Of a stretch of DNA of 22,297 bases, positions 1 to 8,567 are shown piece by piece. Where the stretch lies: positions 1 through 22,297 of the forward strand of contig CABQMV010000017.1 in assembly GCA_902465325.1 (NCBI GenBank), in the 5' to 3' direction. The notes under the pieces are model-generated. The model saw nothing but the letters and a program-made list of their open reading frames with translations, was not told the DNA's origin and did not search any database. The stretch is from an uncultured Oscillospiraceae bacterium (GTDB lineage: Bacteria > Bacillota > Clostridia > UBA1212 > SIG427). Numbering within the stretch: the stretch's first letter is position 1; every line of letters starts with the position of its first letter. The position numbers and the translations under genes were made by a program.

Positions 1-735
1 ACAAGAGCAGAGGACCAGTTCAAGCTGACGCCTGAGCTGCTGCGAGAGCATATTACGCCTCAGACTAAACTACTGGTGCTGCCTTTTCCCAACAACCCTA
101 CCGGGGCAGTAATGGGAAGAGAGGATTTAGAGGCCATTGCCCAGGTGCTCAGGGATACGGAGATTACAATACTGTCTGATGAAATCTATGCTGAGCTTAC
201 ATACAGTGAAGAGCGGCATACCTCTATTGCTGAAATTGATGGGATGAAGGACCGGACTATATTGGTAAGCGGCTATTCTAAGGCATATGCTATGACTGGG
301 TGGCGGCTGGGTTATGTGTGTGCCCACCGGGATTTTACCCAGGTGATGCTGAAGGTACATCAATATGCGCTGATGTGTGCGCCCACTACCAGTCAGTTTG
401 CGGCTATTGAGGCTATGCGAAACGGTGATGAGGACATTGCTGCCATGCGGAGAGAATATAATTACAGGCGCAGATTGATTGTAGACGGTTTTAATGAAAT
501 CGGCATGCCCTGCTTTGAGCCTATGGGCGCTTTCTACTGCTTTCCCTGTATTCGGTCTGCTGGAATGAGTTCTGAAGAATTCTGCCGGGAGCTTTTGATG
601 CAAGAGCGTGTAGCTCTGGTGCCGGGCGATGCCTTTGGGGAGAGCGGAGAGGGATTTGTGAGAGCTTCCTATGCCTATTCGCTGGACCACATTAAGACGG
701 CTTTAGGCCGGATTCGTCATTTTCTGGAAAGGTAA
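1..735 (+). CDS. PLP-dependent aminotransferase, class I/II (5'-truncated by the window edge)
   Basis: The reading frame is open from base 1, so only the last 244 codons are present, against about 390 in a full fold-type I aminotransferase. Visible family features are the cofactor-contact motif PNNPTG, the ILSDEIY segment carrying the PLP-ring aspartate, and the Schiff-base lysine in SGYSKAYAMTGWRLGY (the lysine codon is at 280-282). The C-terminal arginine expected to bind the substrate carboxylate lies in GFVRASYAY. This places it in the aspartate/aromatic/PatA-like group, but the amino acid substrate cannot be told from this part. It ends 15 bases before hisF on the same strand, so the two are probably co-transcribed. 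A HisC-type role is possible but not shown. The family call is firm; the substrate is open. Confidence 0.9.
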   Translation, partial: TRAEDQFKLTPELLREHITPQTKLLVLPFPNNPTGAVMGREDLEAIAQVLRDTEITILSDEIYAELTYSEERHTSIAEIDGMKDRTILVSGYSKAYAMTGWRLGYVCAHRDFTQVMLKVHQYALMCAPTTSQFAAIEAMRNGDEDIAAMRREYNYRRRLIVDGFNEIGMPCFEPMGAFYCFPCIRSAGMSSEEFCRELLMQERVALVPGDAFGESGEGFVRASYAYSLDHIKTALGRIRHFLER

Positions 736-750
736 AAGGAGTTAGAGAAC

Positions 751-1512
751 ATGCATACAATTCGAGTCGTTCCCTGTCTGGATGTAAAAGAAGGACGGGT
801 AGTCAAAGGCATCAACTTTGTGAATTTTATTGATGCGGGAGATCCGGTAGAGGCGGCTGCAGCCTATGACAGGGCCGGAGCGGACGAGCTGATTTTCCTG
901 GATATAACGGCTTCCTCTGATGCTCGAAAGACCTGTCTGGATATGGTACGGCGTGTGGCAGAGCGGGTATTTATTCCGTTTACTGTAGGAGGGGGGATCC
1001 GGACGGCAGAGGACGTGCGTCAGACTTTGCTGGCCGGCGCCGATAAGGTTGGAATCAATTCTGCGGCACTGAAAAATCCTGATATTATACAAGAATGTGC
1101 CTGCCGTTTTGGCAGTCAGTGTATTGTCGTTGCCATTGATGCAAAACGCCGTCCAGATGGATCCGGTTACGATGCTTATCTGAACGGAGGCCGGGTGAAT
1201 ACGGGGATTGATGCGGTTGCCTGGGCCGTAAAGGCCGCGGAACTGGGTGCAGGTGAGATCCTGTTGACCAGCATGGACTGTGATGGTACCAAGGACGGAT
1301 ACGATATAGAGCTGACCCGCCTTGTTGCCGACTGCGTCCACATTCCGGTGATCGCTTCGGGCGGAGCCGGTACGATGTCCCATTTCTATGATGCAGTGGC
1401 AGAGGGACGGGCAGAGGCTGTATTGGCAGCTTCTCTTTTTCATTTCAGAGAATTGGAAATCTGCGAGCTGAAGCAGTATCTGAAAAACAGAGGAATTTCT
1501 GTCAGAATATGA
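751..1512 (+). CDS. hisF: Imidazole glycerol phosphate synthase, cyclase subunit HisF
   Basis: This 253-residue (beta/alpha)8 protein has the normal HisF length and near-canonical sequence: PCLDVKEGRVVKG at the N-terminus, FLDITAS, the phosphate-binding FTVGGGIRT, and VVAIDAKR. The catalytic aspartates fall exactly where expected, D11 and D130. HisF uses ammonia delivered by HisH to convert PRFAR into imidazole glycerol phosphate and AICAR, linking histidine and purine synthesis in the cytoplasm. An AAAGGAG site lies about 10 bases before the ATG. No other his gene is visible: the upstream neighbour is an aminotransferase and the downstream gene is convergent. HisH must therefore be encoded upstream of the window or elsewhere. 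Confidence 0.95.
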   Translation: MHTIRVVPCLDVKEGRVVKGINFVNFIDAGDPVEAAAAYDRAGADELIFLDITASSDARKTCLDMVRRVAERVFIPFTVGGGIRTAEDVRQTLLAGADKVGINSAALKNPDIIQECACRFGSQCIVVAIDAKRRPDGSGYDAYLNGGRVNTGIDAVAWAVKAAELGAGEILLTSMDCDGTKDGYDIELTRLVADCVHIPVIASGGAGTMSHFYDAVAEGRAEAVLAASLFHFRELEICELKQYLKNRGISVRI

Positions 1513-1524
1513 ATTCATATAAAA

Positions 1525-1553
1525 CCCCCGTGGCCCGGAATGGGAAACGGGGG
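1525..1553 (-). terminator. Intergenic hairpin, terminator-like for the minus-strand genes
   Basis: CCCCCGT (1525-1531) pairs with ACGGGGG (1547-1553) around a 15-base loop. Read on the minus strand the stem is followed by TTTTATAT, so it is oriented to end the nahK-side transcript. On the plus strand the run of A precedes the stem, so it would be a poorer terminator for hisF, although it may serve both convergent units. Confidence 0.6.
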
Positions 1554-1569
1554 GAAGCATAGAGTCGGA

Positions 1570-2682
1570 TTATAAATATTTTGCGGCGATCCGTTTCACG
1601 GTAGCATTTAATGCCGGCAGCATTTCCTCCATCTCGGAGACCAGTCGGAACTGCGTCCGGGTGCGATCCAGATTCTGTCCCGGTCGGCTGGTATGGAAAT
1701 AGACATCCCCATCCAGGTAATCTGTCAGAAAACGCATACCGCATTCCAGGGTCATAATAATAGCGGAAACCGCCAGATTATCCAGCTCTGCCCGGGTAAA
1801 GGTGCCGGCTACTTCACTGAGAAAGCCTTCGCAGAAAGCTTCAAACAGCTCTGGAACAAAGTGCACCTTAGTCAGATCCGGCTCGTCTTCGGCAGCGGAA
1901 TTGGTGCCGAAACGGATACTGTCTCCAAAGTCATACAGGGCAGAACCGGGCATAATAGTATCTAAGTCAATTACGCAGACTGCTTCGTCTGTTTTTTCAT
2001 CCATAAGTACATTGTTCAATTTCGTATCATTATGGGTTACCCGCAGAGGGATGGACCCGTCTGCCAAGCCGTCTATGATGATGCTGCAAAAAGCTTTGTG
2101 CTTTTTAACAAAATCGATTTCCGCCTGGACTGTGTGCGCCCGTCCTGCACGATCCTGGGATACAGCGTGCATTAAATTATCATATCGGTTTACTGTATCG
2201 TGAAACCGGGGAATAATTTCAAATAACTCCTGTGACGGGAAGTCTGCCAGCAGGTTCTGGAAATGTCCAAAAGCTTTCCCCGCATTTTGAAACTGAATGG
2301 GTCTTTCGATAAAATTATGGGCAATTACGCCGTCTATGTATTGGTATGTACGCCAGAAATCACCGTCTTTATCTACATATCCGTACTCTCCGCTTTGCGT
2401 AGGAATAAAGCGCAGCGTTTCCCGGTCAGGATTTCCGCCGTTTGTTTCAATCTTTTTTCTCAGATGCTCCGTTACTCTTACAATATTGGACATCAGCGCA
2501 ACCGGGTCTTTAAAGACATTGGTATTTACCCGCTGCAATGCATAGCGAATAGATTGGCCGTTCTGATCTTGGTACTGCAGAATGTAGGTATTGTTAATCA
2601 GGCCTTCTGTATTGACAACAAAATCAATATACCGTCCCCTGTAATGAAACTGGCGGATAACGGATTCGTCCGGTTTAATCAT
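1570..2682 (-). CDS. nahK: N-acetylhexosamine 1-kinase-like phosphotransferase (NahK/LnpB type)
   Basis: This 370-residue protein of the aminoglycoside-phosphotransferase (APH) fold closely resembles, from memory, bifidobacterial NahK, which phosphorylates GlcNAc or GalNAc at C1 in the lacto-N-biose/galacto-N-biose salvage pathway. Shared features are INNTYIL near residue 30, YALQRVNT near 48, WRTYQYI near 110, the catalytic loop RVTHNDTKLNN (aspartate at 219) and the metal-binding VIDLDTIMPG followed by YDFGDSIRFG (about 238-259). Length is normal for the family. The ATG is preceded by AAGGAAG. It lies 53 bases after rqcH on the same strand and may be read from the rqcH promoter. No GNB/LNB phosphorylase, epimerase or uridylyltransferase gene is seen nearby, so the exact sugar is an inference. 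Confidence 0.82.
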   Translation of the reverse strand: MIKPDESVIRQFHYRGRYIDFVVNTEGLINNTYILQYQDQNGQSIRYALQRVNTNVFKDPVALMSNIVRVTEHLRKKIETNGGNPDRETLRFIPTQSGEYGYVDKDGDFWRTYQYIDGVIAHNFIERPIQFQNAGKAFGHFQNLLADFPSQELFEIIPRFHDTVNRYDNLMHAVSQDRAGRAHTVQAEIDFVKKHKAFCSIIIDGLADGSIPLRVTHNDTKLNNVLMDEKTDEAVCVIDLDTIMPGSALYDFGDSIRFGTNSAAEDEPDLTKVHFVPELFEAFCEGFLSEVAGTFTRAELDNLAVSAIIMTLECGMRFLTDYLDGDVYFHTSRPGQNLDRTRTQFRLVSEMEEMLPALNATVKRIAAKYL

Positions 2683-2735
2683 ATTAACTACTTCCTTTTC
2701 CTAGTATTATGCAACCGGTTTATTCTAACATATGC

Positions 2736-4517
2736 TCAGGTCTTTGGCAAGGGCCGCACACATAGGGTACGGTAGTTAAAGTAGTTTACCATGCCAGGTT
2801 TTGCGCCGGAGGGCTTTTTCACATTTTTCACCGTTGTATAGTCTACCTCTACGGAGGAGGAATTTCGTAAGCTGCTGTACCAGGCGGCGATCCCGGCGGC
2901 TTCTTCCATAGTATTATCAGAAACCTTTTTTCCTGCTCCGCTGGCTGTTCGGATAATTACATGGGAACCAGGTGCGTTCTTTACATGAAACCAGAGGTCA
3001 GCGCCGGAGGCTGTTTTACATGTCAGCTGATCATTCTGGCGGTTATTTTTTCCTACCCAGATTTCAAAACCGTCGGAGGATATAAATTTTAAAGGCCTTG
3101 TACCAGCCGTCTCCTTTTGCTTTTTGCCGACTTTTTTTTTCTTACGGCCTGGACCGTCAAATTTTATATATCCCTGCTCCTTCAGTTCCTGGCGGACCTC
3201 CGCAATTTCTGCTGTCAGGGTACAGGTATCCAGCATCTGGCGCACATTTTCTAAGTAGGCAATTTCCTCCTGTGTTTCCTTTTGGTGGATGCCTGCCTGT
3301 TCATAAGCGCTTTTTTGTTTCCGATACAGCCTGAAATATTTTTGTGCCTGGGCTGAGGGCGGTATGGTACTGTCCAGTGAGATTGCCGTCTGTGTAGGGG
3401 GATCGGTGTAGTAATTTATCACAGTGACAGCTTCCATTCCCGGCTCTATTTTATAGAGATTTGCCGTAAGCAGCTCTCCCTGTATACGGTATGCATCGTA
3501 GCCGGCGCTGTTTCTTTGGGTTTCTTCCTGCTCGGCTAACTTTCGGCGGCAGCGTTCCAGCGCAAGACTGATGTTTTTGGCCACATTTGCTTTTTTTTGC
3601 AGCAGCCTGTCTGCAGCATCTGCGGCGCTGTAGAATTCATCCAGCATATGATTTACTGTATGGTAGGTTTTGGTCAGCTCTCCGGTTACAACGGCAAGGC
3701 AGTGTATTTCTTTGGGGACCGGCGGCAGGTATCCGATGGCTTCCTCTGCTAAAAGCATGACCGGACGATAATTGTGAGAGGAGATATCGCTGCATACTTT
3801 TACGACCTCTGCCCTGAGAGCGGCCAGCGCTTTAGAGGAGAGGTCAGACAGCTTATGGGACTCCGGGACATCTGCGGCCTGACAGATGCTCCGGCATAGA
3901 AAAGGGCTGAAGCCGCTGATATGGTCCAGCAAATATTTATCTGTCCTTATGGTTTCCCGGGCACTTTCAGCGAAAAGGGCTTCTATCGACGCGATATCAG
4001 ATGGGAGATATTTATCCTGGGAGGGAGGCGCGAGATACGGTCTGGCTGGCATAACCTCCCGGAAGCTGTTTACGGAGCTGTCAACATGCTTGATGGAATC
4101 GAGAATGACACCGCTCTGGCTGATCAGCACAAGGTTGCTGTGCTTTCCCATAATTTCAATTATGAGACGGTAAACACAGTAGTCGCCCATTTCATTGGGG
4201 TGTTCAATGTGAAAGGCTACTACCCGGTCATATCCGCTTTGCTCTATGGAGACGATCCGCCCCCCCTGAATGTATTTACGCAGCACCATACAGAAGGGAG
4301 GCGCCTGCAGAGGCGCTTCTTTTTTCTGTACGGTCAGATGCATTCTAGGGTTTGTGGGATTGGCGCTGAGCAATAGCTTGTAATGCTCTCCTCCTGCATA
4401 ACAGCCTAAAATTATTTCGTCAGCTTCACTCTGTATAATTTTATCAATCCGGCTTCCTGTAAGCAGACCGGACAGTTCATATACGGCTGCGGATGCCACA
4501 ATACCGTCATAAGGCAT
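2736..4517 (-). CDS. rqcH: Rqc2/NEMF-type ribosome quality control factor RqcH (NFACT protein)
   Basis: RqcH binds stalled 50S-peptidyl-tRNA complexes and recruits tRNA-Ala to add alanine tails that mark nascent chains for degradation. At 593 residues this is a full NFACT protein. It has an NFACT-N domain starting MPYDGIVASAAVYEL, the invariant Asp-Arg pair in GYDR at residues 97-98 (the numbering known from Bacillus subtilis), a helical coiled-coil middle (roughly 290-430) with many Gln, Glu and Lys, a polybasic linker (GRKKKKVGKKQK) before residue 475, and an NFACT-R domain with SDGFEIWVGKNNRQND, DLWFHVKNAPGSHV and a C-terminal GMVNYFNYRTLCV. GGAGG precedes the ATG. Older annotations call this family fibronectin-binding protein FbpA; the quality-control role is better supported. 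Confidence 0.93.
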   Translation of the reverse strand: MPYDGIVASAAVYELSGLLTGSRIDKIIQSEADEIILGCYAGGEHYKLLLSANPTNPRMHLTVQKKEAPLQAPPFCMVLRKYIQGGRIVSIEQSGYDRVVAFHIEHPNEMGDYCVYRLIIEIMGKHSNLVLISQSGVILDSIKHVDSSVNSFREVMPARPYLAPPSQDKYLPSDIASIEALFAESARETIRTDKYLLDHISGFSPFLCRSICQAADVPESHKLSDLSSKALAALRAEVVKVCSDISSHNYRPVMLLAEEAIGYLPPVPKEIHCLAVVTGELTKTYHTVNHMLDEFYSAADAADRLLQKKANVAKNISLALERCRRKLAEQEETQRNSAGYDAYRIQGELLTANLYKIEPGMEAVTVINYYTDPPTQTAISLDSTIPPSAQAQKYFRLYRKQKSAYEQAGIHQKETQEEIAYLENVRQMLDTCTLTAEIAEVRQELKEQGYIKFDGPGRKKKKVGKKQKETAGTRPLKFISSDGFEIWVGKNNRQNDQLTCKTASGADLWFHVKNAPGSHVIIRTASGAGKKVSDNTMEEAAGIAAWYSSLRNSSSVEVDYTTVKNVKKPSGAKPGMVNYFNYRTLCVRPLPKT

Positions 4518-4654
4518 ATTTTCTGTTCCTCCAAATATTTTACCTGTGTCTCCGTCATTGACTGCTGCATTTTTGGTGCATACAGCTTTCCTTCAGTACA
4601 AAATAAGAAGGACTGTCGGTTCAAAACAAGGTCTTGAATCCTTTTGTCCTTCCT

Positions 4655-4683
4655 ATTATATAGAACAATGTACGCTTTGTCAC
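4655..4683 (-). promoter_or_regulatory. Sigma-A-type promoter for rqcH
   Basis: On the minus strand GTGACA (plus 4678-4683), a 17-base spacer and TATAAT (plus 4655-4660) match the vegetative consensus at 11 of 12 positions. Transcription would begin near 4648, leaving a leader of about 130 bases before rqcH. The promoter sits right after the kinase gene, so rqcH can be transcribed independently of the sugar genes. Confidence 0.75.
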
Positions 4684-4718
4684 CTGCAATTTATCGTAAG
4701 CTCTATGGACAGAGACTT

Positions 4719-6230
4719 TTACTGCCTAATTTCTTTCACCGCCTGGTAGACTTTCTGATACTGCTGATACAATTTGTCGTACACTGCCGCTTTTTCCGGT
4801 CTGGGATAATAGGTTTTTGACTGGCCCGGGAATTTAGAAAAGGCCTCCTCCTGGCTGTAGTACAGTCTGCAGGTGAGACCGGCCATGATAATACTGCCGA
4901 TTGTCCCTGACTGAGAAATCCCGGAAACCGCTACCGGTAAATTTAAGATATCTGCCTTCATCTGCAGCCAGACATCAGAACCGGAGCCGCCTCCTGTAGC
5001 TGTGATCCTGTTTACCGGTATGCCGGCACTCCTGAGCTGATCCAGATTCAGACGCATTTCATAGGTGACGCCTTCCATAAGCCCACGGTAAAGCTCTTCG
5101 GTGGTAGTGGCCAGTGTAAGACCTAAAATGGCCCCTGTGGCCTGACTGTCCATATAAGGTGTCGCGGCCCCTGCAAAATGGGGCAGTACCAGCAGGCCGG
5201 AGGGACGATCCTCTACCAGACTGTCAAAATAGGTATAGGGATTACAGCCCTCTTCTTTTAATTTAAAGGCTACTTCTTTGCCAATGGTATCTCTGTACCA
5301 TTTCAAAAGAGCACCGCCGCAGAAGGTAAAGGCGTAGGTTACATGGGTTCCCTCTCCACGGTAGGGAACAATCGCAAAGCCTCCTCTGTGCAGGATTTCT
5401 GCATGAGGCGGCAAGCCGGAAAACATCGGTGTCAGGCATTCTACGGTTCCCATCCCCAGGGCACAGTCTCCTGGATTTAAGACTGCCGCGCCAAAAGCAG
5501 CTGCTGTCTGATCATGGCCTACTGCGATAATACTGATACCAAAAGGAAGCCCCAGCTGCTGAGCTAGTTTGTTATTGATAAATCCTGCTGCCGCTCCGTT
5601 TGGGATCGGCCTTGAAAACAGCGAGGGGTCAATTCCTGCAAAGTCCAGCAGCTCGGGGCTGTAGGTCAATTTGTTGATATCAAAAGCCAATGTTCTGGCA
5701 GCCAGAGAATAGGCAATGTCTCTCTGCCCGGACAGCAGATAGGTAATATAGTCCTGCATCAGCAGAATTTTTTTTACCTGTCCCCAGCGCTTGGGCTCAT
5801 TTTCTTTTATCCACATGAGCTTGGGCAGTGTGAACATGGGACTGGCCTTTATTCCTGTAATGCGGACAATTCTTTCATCGGTAAAATGTTCTCTCAGCCT
5901 CTGGCTTTCTTTTTCTCCTCGACTGTCTGTATAGAGCAGGCTGTTCATAACCGGAATGTCGTTTTCATCCAGTAAAACAGCTGTTTCACCAAAGGAAGTA
6001 ATTCCAATGCCCGTCAGCTCCTGACAGGAGGGGGCAACTTCTTTGAGTACCTGAAATACACAGTCTCTTATGACCAGGGGGTCAATTTCTCCCGGTCCGC
6101 AGGAGGGCATAGGCCCGTATTCCCGATAGGCCTTTGCTTTAAAATCTCCGTTGGCCTGATAAACAGTAACTTTGCAGCCGGTGGTGCCGATGTCCAGTCC
6201 GGCCAAATACTTTCTCATGTTTGCAGTCAT
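4719..6230 (-). CDS. FGGY-family carbohydrate kinase (substrate unassigned)
   Basis: This 503-residue kinase has the FGGY-family order: the N-terminal phosphate-binding segment YLAGLDIGTTGCKV (residues 8-21), the catalytic-base aspartate in AVGHDQTAAAFG (D240), a GMGTVE loop, and the second nucleotide-binding segment ATGGGSGSDVWLQ from residue 411. FGGY kinases phosphorylate ketoses or polyols such as xylulose, ribulose, fuculose, rhamnulose or glycerol. The start overlaps the aldolase stop by four bases (ATGA, 6227-6230), with GGAGG just upstream inside the aldolase gene, which indicates translational coupling. A later in-frame ATG (residue 5) lacks its own ribosome site. In this operon it probably phosphorylates the ketose made by the FucI-like isomerase. 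The specific sugar is not readable. Confidence 0.88.
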   Translation of the reverse strand: MTANMRKYLAGLDIGTTGCKVTVYQANGDFKAKAYREYGPMPSCGPGEIDPLVIRDCVFQVLKEVAPSCQELTGIGITSFGETAVLLDENDIPVMNSLLYTDSRGEKESQRLREHFTDERIVRITGIKASPMFTLPKLMWIKENEPKRWGQVKKILLMQDYITYLLSGQRDIAYSLAARTLAFDINKLTYSPELLDFAGIDPSLFSRPIPNGAAAGFINNKLAQQLGLPFGISIIAVGHDQTAAAFGAAVLNPGDCALGMGTVECLTPMFSGLPPHAEILHRGGFAIVPYRGEGTHVTYAFTFCGGALLKWYRDTIGKEVAFKLKEEGCNPYTYFDSLVEDRPSGLLVLPHFAGAATPYMDSQATGAILGLTLATTTEELYRGLMEGVTYEMRLNLDQLRSAGIPVNRITATGGGSGSDVWLQMKADILNLPVAVSGISQSGTIGSIIMAGLTCRLYYSQEEAFSKFPGQSKTYYPRPEKAAVYDKLYQQYQKVYQAVKEIRQ

Positions 6231-7093
6231 CTGTTAAAAACCTCCAGCGCTGTTTTGGCATTTTCTTTCATGGCCTCTTTAGCGGCAAATTCTAAGTCGT
6301 GGAAATATACGGGAAGGGGCGGCTTCCTTTCTAGATTTTCTTTTATCAGTTCCTGAACGTGTTCCCCGCCGGCTTTTCCCATATAGGTATAATAATTTAC
6401 CTTGCGGATTCCTTTGCTGATGACGGTTTTGTAGTCTTCCTGACTGACACCGGAGCCTCCGTGCATAACCAGGGGCAGATTTATTTTTTCCCGTACCCTG
6501 TCCAGTACGGAAAAATCCAGCTTTGGCTTTTTCAGGTACAGACCGTGAGCGGTACCGAAGGAGCAGGCCAGGGCGTCGATCCCGGTTTCCTCCGCAAATA
6601 CGGCGGCGTCGTCCGGATTGGTATAGACTTCTTTCGGTGCTTCCTGATTTTCATTTTCCGGCAGACCGGTTTCCCGCTTTCCCAGCACACCGATTTCCGC
6701 TTCCACACTGACGCCGGCCTTATGGGCGTATTCTACAACTGCTTTGGTATCTGCCGCGTTTTTTTCGTAGGGAAGCAGAGAGCCGTCAAACATTACGCCG
6801 GTAAAACCCAGATCAATGGCCTTCTTTACATAGTCCACGGTCTCTCCGTGGTCCAGGTGTACGCACACGGGAACACTGGCGTTTTGGGCGGCGCCCAGCA
6901 TAGCAGGACCAATAATAGAAAGCGGGGCCAAGGGTTCATGCACCTGCGCGTGCATTAAGATTACAGGGACATTTAATTCCTTTGCCGCTTCTATTACGGC
7001 CATAATGGATGCGGTATTAGGCGTATTGAAGGAGCCGACCGCACATTTCTTTTCTTCCGCTATTTTTAAGATTTCACGAAGTGTTACTAGCAT
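6227..7093 (-). CDS. Class II (zinc) ketose-1,6-bisphosphate aldolase family protein
   Basis: This is a 288-residue TIM-barrel aldolase of the FbaA/GatY/KbaY family. Visible catalytic and metal-site elements are HLDHGET (H79-H82, with D81 the proton donor and H82 a zinc ligand), EAEIGVLG (E133), GTAHGLY (H183) and VMHGGSG (H211). The usual substrate-binding stretch KVNVATEL/NIDTD is replaced by KVNYYTYM (residues 231-238), so the substrate may differ from fructose or tagatose 1,6-bisphosphate. AAAGGA precedes the ATG. It lies 29 bases after the isomerase and overlaps the kinase by four bases. It probably cleaves the kinase product into dihydroxyacetone phosphate and an aldehyde. The fold and chemistry are well supported; the substrate is inferred. 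Confidence 0.88.
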   Translation of the reverse strand: MLVTLREILKIAEEKKCAVGSFNTPNTASIMAVIEAAKELNVPVILMHAQVHEPLAPLSIIGPAMLGAAQNASVPVCVHLDHGETVDYVKKAIDLGFTGVMFDGSLLPYEKNAADTKAVVEYAHKAGVSVEAEIGVLGKRETGLPENENQEAPKEVYTNPDDAAVFAEETGIDALACSFGTAHGLYLKKPKLDFSVLDRVREKINLPLVMHGGSGVSQEDYKTVISKGIRKVNYYTYMGKAGGEHVQELIKENLERKPPLPVYFHDLEFAAKEAMKENAKTALEVFNR

Positions 7094-7122
7094 AATTAAA
7101 ATCCTTTCTTTCCTCTATAATT

Positions 7123-8529
7123 TTACTCTGACAATTCCACAATTTCGTATTTCAGATAATTCCTGTAAGCGTCGTCTAACGCAGTTGTATGGATTCCCCT
7201 GGCAAAGGTGGTATGATGGCGGAACCCGCTGCGGCCCATCTGAATCAGTTTTTTCTGGAGGCCGGGAATTTCTGCTACTCCGCCGCAGCCAAAAAATTCT
7301 TTTTCAATAGGGTCCTCCGTGATCCTGCCCCGGTCTGTATAAACATATAGCTTTCCGTCCAATGTGGTGGCGCTAGACAGCGTAATATCCATGGGGGCGA
7401 TCCTGCCCTCGTTAACGCCCCAGCCTTCATCGGGATCGTTCCCTTTGGCAAACATTTTATGGACGCCTACCGTCCCTTTTCCGGCCATGAGATCCTGTGC
7501 GATGGGCCCGCAGTGGAACAGTATGCATTTGTCCGGATGATTTCCGTAATTGTTATTCCAGTCCACACAGGCGGCGGGCCCATGGGAGGCAGCGGAAAGC
7601 GCAGTCATTGTAATGACGTTTGCTACATCCATTTCACAGGAGGCGGGGATTCCCCGGTTATTCAGTTCACTCAGCAGTACGCAGGGCGCTATGCCAAGCT
7701 GCTGGTGCATTTCGTCCCAGCAGCGAATAGAAAGTGTATCAAAGTGATAGGCCTTTCTCATGTCGTCAATCGCCACAGACATCTTTGCCAAAGTCAGGAA
7801 TCGGTCCTCCGGACATTGAGAAAAATCGGTATAGCTTCTTAGAAAATGCATTCTTTCAGAAACGTCGTCTCGGGTATCCTTCATATCCTTAATCCGGGCG
7901 AAGAGTTCGCTGAGATCGTGGGATTCAAAGGTAATTCCATATTTCTGCAGGGTCAGCTCGTCGTACCGCACAGTTTTAAAGGCCGTGGTTCTGGCTCCGA
8001 TGCCGCCGACAGTAAAGCGCCGAAGCTTTTTCACAATAGAGCAGGTCTCGGCAAAGTCCTTTAAATTCTGCTGAAATTCGCTGCTGGACGGATGAACTAC
8101 ATGGGGAGGATATACGGAATACGAAATTCCGTACTGATTAAACATGTCCTCGATGCTTAGCTTGCCGCAGAAGGCATCCCGTCTGGAATCAAAGTCCATT
8201 TTACCTATTTCATCGGGATAGGCCTGTATCAAAATAGGGACGCCTGCATCCCGGCAGGCGGGAACTGCTCCGTTTTCGTCGCCGAAATTAGGCAGGCAAA
8301 GGATCGCTCCATCGTAGCGGCCCTGATTTTCTTTCAGGAATTTGGCGTACTGTAAGCCTTCGTCCCGGGTTTCGATGGCTCCGTTTTTCGTAGCAGACGG
8401 ATCCATGGCGATATAACCGTAGCCGGCCTGCTTCAGGGCCTGTATCATATCCTCCCTGGCTCCTGCGATCAGACGCTCGGGGAAAAAGCCCCGGTTGGCA
8501 AAATAAAGTGCAAAGGTAAGTTGATTCAT
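7123..8529 (-). CDS. L-fucose isomerase-like (FucI/AraA superfamily) sugar isomerase
   Basis: The 468-residue protein resembles the short FucI-related family seen in Firmicutes and Thermotogales rather than the ~590-residue E. coli FucI. The N-terminal half contains Rossmann-like segments (DGAILCLPNFGDE, VPILIQAYPDE). The C-terminal half carries the isomerase core LSIRCWDEMHQQLGIAPC, LSELNNRGIPASCEMDV with the likely metal-binding Glu-Asp pair, and a His-containing CILFHCGP segment. It is the first gene of the operon, with GGAGG eight bases before the ATG. Members of this superfamily interconvert aldoses and ketoses using Mn2+, but this subfamily is poorly assigned. L-fucose, another deoxy-hexose or pentose, or a sulfonated sugar are all possible. 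The family is confident; the substrate is unknown. Confidence 0.83.
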   Translation of the reverse strand: MNQLTFALYFANRGFFPERLIAGAREDMIQALKQAGYGYIAMDPSATKNGAIETRDEGLQYAKFLKENQGRYDGAILCLPNFGDENGAVPACRDAGVPILIQAYPDEIGKMDFDSRRDAFCGKLSIEDMFNQYGISYSVYPPHVVHPSSSEFQQNLKDFAETCSIVKKLRRFTVGGIGARTTAFKTVRYDELTLQKYGITFESHDLSELFARIKDMKDTRDDVSERMHFLRSYTDFSQCPEDRFLTLAKMSVAIDDMRKAYHFDTLSIRCWDEMHQQLGIAPCVLLSELNNRGIPASCEMDVANVITMTALSAASHGPAACVDWNNNYGNHPDKCILFHCGPIAQDLMAGKGTVGVHKMFAKGNDPDEGWGVNEGRIAPMDITLSSATTLDGKLYVYTDRGRITEDPIEKEFFGCGGVAEIPGLQKKLIQMGRSGFRHHTTFARGIHTTALDDAYRNYLKYEIVELSE

Positions 8530-8567
8530 TTATATGCCTCCAAGCAATTTTAATCTTTCTTTCACCA

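Noticed and set aside
742..1560. 272-codon minus-strand frame opposite hisF
   Set aside because: It is fully antisense to a canonical hisF and shows no family motif.
4607..4652. GAAGGAC...GTCCTTC inverted repeat as an rqcH leader attenuator
   Set aside because: The predicted transcription start (~4648) falls inside one arm, so most of the stem would not be in the RNA; the loop is also 32 bases.
4680..4718. Terminator after the FGGY kinase gene
   Set aside because: Only a 4-bp CTCT/AGAG stem is visible and no T-run follows, so it was not called.
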